Shown piece by piece: positions 5,964 through 8,329 of a stretch of 8,329 bases of DNA (the first letter of the stretch is position 1; each line of letters opens with the position of its first letter). The notes under the pieces are model-generated. The model had not been told where the DNA came from. It searched no databases and saw only the letters and a program-made list of their open reading frames with translations. Source of the DNA: Aphodosoma sp045658305 (GTDB lineage Bacteria > Bacteroidota > Bacteroidia > Bacteroidales > Paludibacteraceae). Both the position numbers and the translations under genes were made by a program. Location: positions 1 to 8,329 of the forward strand of contig JAZOUT010000161.1 in assembly GCA_045658305.1 (NCBI GenBank). Reading direction: 5' to 3'.

Positions 5964-7580
5964 ATGAACAAAAAAATCATAATCTCAATAATCGGTCTAA
6001 TCCTTACAGCAAACATCATTGCTCAAAACAACGACACAACCATCATCGACCGCAACATCAACATCGAAAAAGAATACATTCCTGAGATAAACCCCGCAGA
6101 ATCCCAAAAATTCAACATCAAAACTCAAGAACCAAACGTACCCGAAGCACAATTCAACTACTCAACCTACGCTTCAGGCGTACAACCACAATCCAACTTC
6201 TACCCTCTTGACCCACAAGAACAAACCAAACCAAAACGCACAAGCCTCAAAAAAGGCTATGCCGAACTCGGATTTGGCTATCCAATCAACTGGACAGCCG
6301 AACTCTTCTACCCACTATACAACAAAAAAAGCACAAACTTCGACTTCCACCTCAACCACGACGGCCTTTTCACAAACACAATAAAACTCATCGAAACCGA
6401 CTTCGACATCATACTACGTCAAGGCATAAACAACAACCACCAACTCAACTTTGCCGTAAACTACAATAACAACTACTACAACTACTACGGCAACGGAATA
6501 CAATTCGACACCCTACCACAAATCATCCATCGCGCAGGAGCCCTAATAGGCATGCAATCTACTAATCGTATCAACGGTTGGGGCTATCGCGCCAACTTAC
6601 ACTACAACGGCATGTTCCTACACTACACGCCAATCAGCGAACATCGCATCATCCTCGACAGCGAAATAAGCAAAATACTCGGCAAAAAGCCACTCAACAT
6701 TGGTCTTTTCGCCGACATCAACATTCTCTCACAAGCAGCAACAACAGCAGTCATCGGACTACTACCATCATACGACATCGTACTCGATAACCTCCGTTTC
6801 CACCTCGGAGCAAAAGCCTATTTCTCAATAAATAAAGGCCGAGTATTCAACGCCATGCCCGACGTAACAATCAATTACAACGAAGGCAAAATATTCTCAA
6901 TCTACGCAGGCATCACAGGCGACTATCAAATCCACACACTCTCATCAACACTCGAACACTGTCGCTACTTCGACCCTCGCAGCACAGGCATAGCCCTAAA
7001 CACCTATACCCCAGCCGATTTCTTCGCAGGATTCCGCCTCAAACCATACCTCGAAGGACTCATGGTTGACGCACACATCAACTACCGTTTCATTTACGAT
7101 GACTACTTCATCCACAACGCAATCGACCCTGTATCTAACAACTACATGAACATATTTACAGCCAACTTCTCAAACACTCAAATCCTCTCAACAGGAGCAC
7201 GCATCAACTACAACCACCAAAACAAATACGTAGCCCACGCAGGTCTCAAATACAATCATTACACCGTAGCCGATAGCACCCTCACAATGGTAAACCGTCC
7301 AACATGGGAAATCGAAATAGGTACCGAAATGACACCAATCAAAGGCCTCGCAATCAATGCCGACTTCTACACCGGCTTAGGCTACAAAGCAATGCTCCCA
7401 ACAAACACAGTCGACCTACCAAACCATTTCGACCTCAACCTCGGAGCAGCCTACACATTCCACGAACAATGCACCGTATTCGCACGCTTCAACAACATCA
7501 TCAACTCAAAATACCAATATTTTTACGGCTACGACAACATAGGCTTCAACTGCCTATTCGGCATAAAAATAACATTCTAA
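5964..7580 (+). CDS. Outer-membrane beta-barrel protein, TonB-dependent receptor-like
   Basis: The 538-residue product starts with a textbook signal peptide (Lys3-Lys4, hydrophobic 5-19, cleavage at IIA|QNN after Ala20). The mature N-terminus carries EKEYIPEI at 35-42 in a proline-rich, charged segment to about residue 94, a pattern I associate with plug-less receptor-like barrels of Bacteroidota. From about 98 onward, amphipathic strands alternate with turns, including an Asn/Tyr-rich loop at 166-178. The last 35 residues (ARFNNIINSKYQYF, then a strand ending GIKITF with terminal Phe) look like the closing strands of TonB-dependent receptors. No plug domain or carboxypeptidase-like domain is visible, and at 538 residues it is short for a full receptor. 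The ATG at 5964 was preferred over an in-frame GTG at 5925 inside a palindrome because the signal peptide begins at 5964. Substrate and TonB dependence are unknown. Confidence 0.82.
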   Translation: MNKKIIISIIGLILTANIIAQNNDTTIIDRNINIEKEYIPEINPAESQKFNIKTQEPNVPEAQFNYSTYASGVQPQSNFYPLDPQEQTKPKRTSLKKGYAELGFGYPINWTAELFYPLYNKKSTNFDFHLNHDGLFTNTIKLIETDFDIILRQGINNNHQLNFAVNYNNNYYNYYGNGIQFDTLPQIIHRAGALIGMQSTNRINGWGYRANLHYNGMFLHYTPISEHRIILDSEISKILGKKPLNIGLFADINILSQAATTAVIGLLPSYDIVLDNLRFHLGAKAYFSINKGRVFNAMPDVTINYNEGKIFSIYAGITGDYQIHTLSSTLEHCRYFDPRSTGIALNTYTPADFFAGFRLKPYLEGLMVDAHINYRFIYDDYFIHNAIDPVSNNYMNIFTANFSNTQILSTGARINYNHQNKYVAHAGLKYNHYTVADSTLTMVNRPTWEIEIGTEMTPIKGLAINADFYTGLGYKAMLPTNTVDLPNHFDLNLGAAYTFHEQCTVFARFNNIINSKYQYFYGYDNIGFNCLFGIKITF

Positions 7581-7605
7581 AAAACACTTTCAACTTAATA
7601 ATAAA

Positions 7606-7651
7606 AAAGTTACAAAAAACTTTGGCTAATCAAAATAATTTTTGTAACTTT
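7606..7651. repeat. 13-bp perfect inverted repeat over the rplU promoter
   Basis: AAAGTTACAAAAA at 7606-7618 is the exact reverse complement of TTTTTGTAACTTT at 7639-7651, with a 20-base spacer. The right arm contains most of the rplU -7 element and the spacer contains the -33 TTTG. As RNA from the upstream gene it would be an AU-rich hairpin starting 25 bases after the stop codon, and could serve as a weak terminator. As DNA it could be an operator. Confidence 0.75.
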
Positions 7652-7652
7652 G
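7621..7652 (+). promoter_or_regulatory. Bacteroidota-type promoter for rplU-rpmA
   Basis: TTTG at 7621-7624 and TAACTTTG at 7645-7652 are separated by 20 bases. This is a full match to the phylum's -33/-7 consensus (TTTG, 19-21 nt, TAnnTTTG). Transcription should begin at about 7658-7660, giving a leader near 90 nt. It is the strongest promoter signal in the window and one of the main taxonomic clues. Confidence 0.85.
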
Positions 7653-7657
7653 CACCC

Positions 7658-7747
7658 GAATTCGCACAGAGGTCTCTAAGCAGTTCTACCAACAGGTTGT
7701 TGGCACCCTCACCTCCCCGTCTAACTAATTAAAACACATTAAATTAA
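7658..7747 (+). promoter_or_regulatory. Structured 5' leader of rplU-rpmA
   Basis: The predicted untranslated leader is long for a gene with such a compact promoter and contains pairing potential. CCAACA at 7689-7694 pairs with TGTTGG at 7698-7703 over a GGT loop, and GAGGT at 7669-7673 can pair with ACCTC at 7711-7715 to enclose it. The 3' part is pyrimidine-rich, then AT-rich up to the start codon, with no Shine-Dalgarno sequence near the ATG. Leader-mediated autoregulation is common for ribosomal protein operons in general, but I do not recognise this leader as a named family, so a regulatory role is inference. Confidence 0.45.
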
Positions 7748-8062
7748 ATGTACGCAATCGTAGAAGTCCTTGGACAACAATTCAAGGTAGAAGCAGGACG
7801 TAGAGTTTACGTTCATCGTATGGAAACTGCAGAACGCGGTTCACAAATCGAATTAGACAAAGTATTGTTAATTGACAACGAAGGCAACATCACTGTAGGT
7901 GCTCCAGTTATCGAAGGTGCAAAAGTAGTTGCTGAAGTTCTTTCACACGTTCGTGGCGAGAAAGTTCTCGTATTCCACAAAAAACGTCGTAAAGGATACC
8001 GTAAACTCAACGGTCACCGTCAAAACTTTACAGAGTTAATGATTAAAGAAATTAAAGCGTAA
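7748..8062 (+). CDS. rplU: 50S ribosomal protein bL21
   Basis: This large-subunit protein binds 23S rRNA early in assembly. The 104-residue length is normal. The N-terminus MYAIVEVLGQQFKVEAG is the conserved bL21 start, and the C-terminal basic signature with KKRRKGYRKLNGHRQ (about 78-92) is present, so the start at 7748 and the family are both certain. It is preceded by a consensus promoter and a leader of about 90 nt, and followed after 22 bases by rpmA, the usual rplU-rpmA pair. Codon use (GGT, CGT, GTT) is that of a highly expressed gene and unlike the C/A-ending codons of the barrel gene just upstream. Nothing is missing or odd. Confidence 0.97.
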   Translation: MYAIVEVLGQQFKVEAGRRVYVHRMETAERGSQIELDKVLLIDNEGNITVGAPVIEGAKVVAEVLSHVRGEKVLVFHKKRRKGYRKLNGHRQNFTELMIKEIKA

Positions 8063-8084
8063 AACCTATTAAAATCAGAAGAAA

Positions 8085-8329
8085 ATGGCACACAAGAAAG
8101 GAGTCGGTAGTTCAAAGAACGGTCGTGAATCAGAAAGCAAACGACTTGGCGTAAAAGTTTTTGGTGGACAATTTGCTAAAGCTGGCAATATCATCGTTCG
8201 CCAACGTGGTACAGTGCACAATCCTGGTGAAAACGTAGGTATCGGTAAAGACCATACTTTGTTCGCCCTCATTGATGGCACAGTTGTTTTCCGTAAAAAA
8301 CGTAACAACAAATCATACGTTTCTGTAGA
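8085..8329 (+). CDS. rpmA: 50S ribosomal protein bL27 (3' end outside window)
   Basis: This large-subunit protein has an N-terminal tail that reaches toward the peptidyl transferase centre. Eighty-one codons are visible plus two bases; families of this type usually run 85-90 residues, so only a few are missing. The sequence begins MAHKKGVGSSKNGRES, which needs no N-terminal processing, unlike the cleaved Firmicutes form. The family signature GNIIVRQRG followed by NPG is intact (about 45-59). It starts 22 bases after the rplU stop, with AGAAGAAA just upstream as a weak purine-rich stretch, and is surely cotranscribed with rplU. The identification is secure. Confidence 0.96.
   Translation, partial: MAHKKGVGSSKNGRESESKRLGVKVFGGQFAKAGNIIVRQRGTVHNPGENVGIGKDHTLFALIDGTVVFRKKRNNKSYVSV

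Noticed and set aside
5632..6085. Two overlapping open frames spanning the TPR-barrel gap
   Set aside because: They are basic, low-complexity translations crossing both palindromes; no start context or homology supports them.
7304..7732. Open frame of 142 codons, Arg/Gln/Asn-rich, overlapping the end of the barrel gene
   Set aside because: It is a shadow frame created by the A/C-rich coding strand, has no signal or family resemblance, and runs through the rplU promoter into its leader.
7813..8311. Minus-strand open frames opposite rplU and rpmA
   Set aside because: They lie entirely opposite conserved ribosomal protein genes and are explained by their codon composition.

Overview
The window looks like a low-GC chromosomal segment of a member of the Bacteroidota, most likely Bacteroidales. 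The reasons are: a perfect phylum-type promoter (TTTG, 20 nt, TAnnTTTG) in front of rplU; no Shine-Dalgarno sequences of normal strength before the genes; signal peptides ending in Ala-Gln ('...A|Q'); and a very long TPR protein followed by an outer-membrane barrel, both of types familiar from this phylum. The genus cannot be settled from the sequence.

Layout. Bases 1-259 are the 3' end of rpmE (bL31, type B without cysteines), followed by a strong hairpin terminator. Bases 260-573 hold no gene but are rich in repeats: two identical 23-bp copies, an 11-bp tandem pair, a 7-bp tandem array and a candidate promoter. From 574 to 7580 there are five genes on the plus strand: a small secreted, probably barrel-forming protein; a lipoprotein-like metallophosphoesterase; a zinc-ribbon Nudix hydrolase; a 1024-residue secreted TPR protein; and a 538-residue outer-membrane barrel resembling TonB-dependent receptors. 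The first three overlap by 13 and 4 bp, the fourth follows after 36 bp, and the fifth after 148 bp. That last gap carries two perfect palindromes of the same family as the 23-bp repeats near the start. Bases 7581-7747 hold a 13-bp inverted repeat laid over the rplU promoter and a structured leader of about 90 nt. rplU (bL21) and a 3'-truncated rpmA (bL27) end the window.

How the genes may work together. The ribosomal genes at both ends are ordinary housekeeping genes. The five genes between them look like an envelope operon: four products carry export signals and only the Nudix enzyme looks cytoplasmic. The TPR protein and the barrel are the best candidates for a working pair (periplasmic scaffold and outer-membrane partner), but this is inferred from their adjacency and family resemblance. 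No mobile element, CRISPR array, tRNA, rRNA or defence gene was found. The least explained signals are the dispersed palindromic repeats, the 7-bp tandem repeats (one set lying inside a signal-peptide coding region), the inverted repeat over the rplU promoter, and the anti-Shine-Dalgarno-like segment in the rplU leader.
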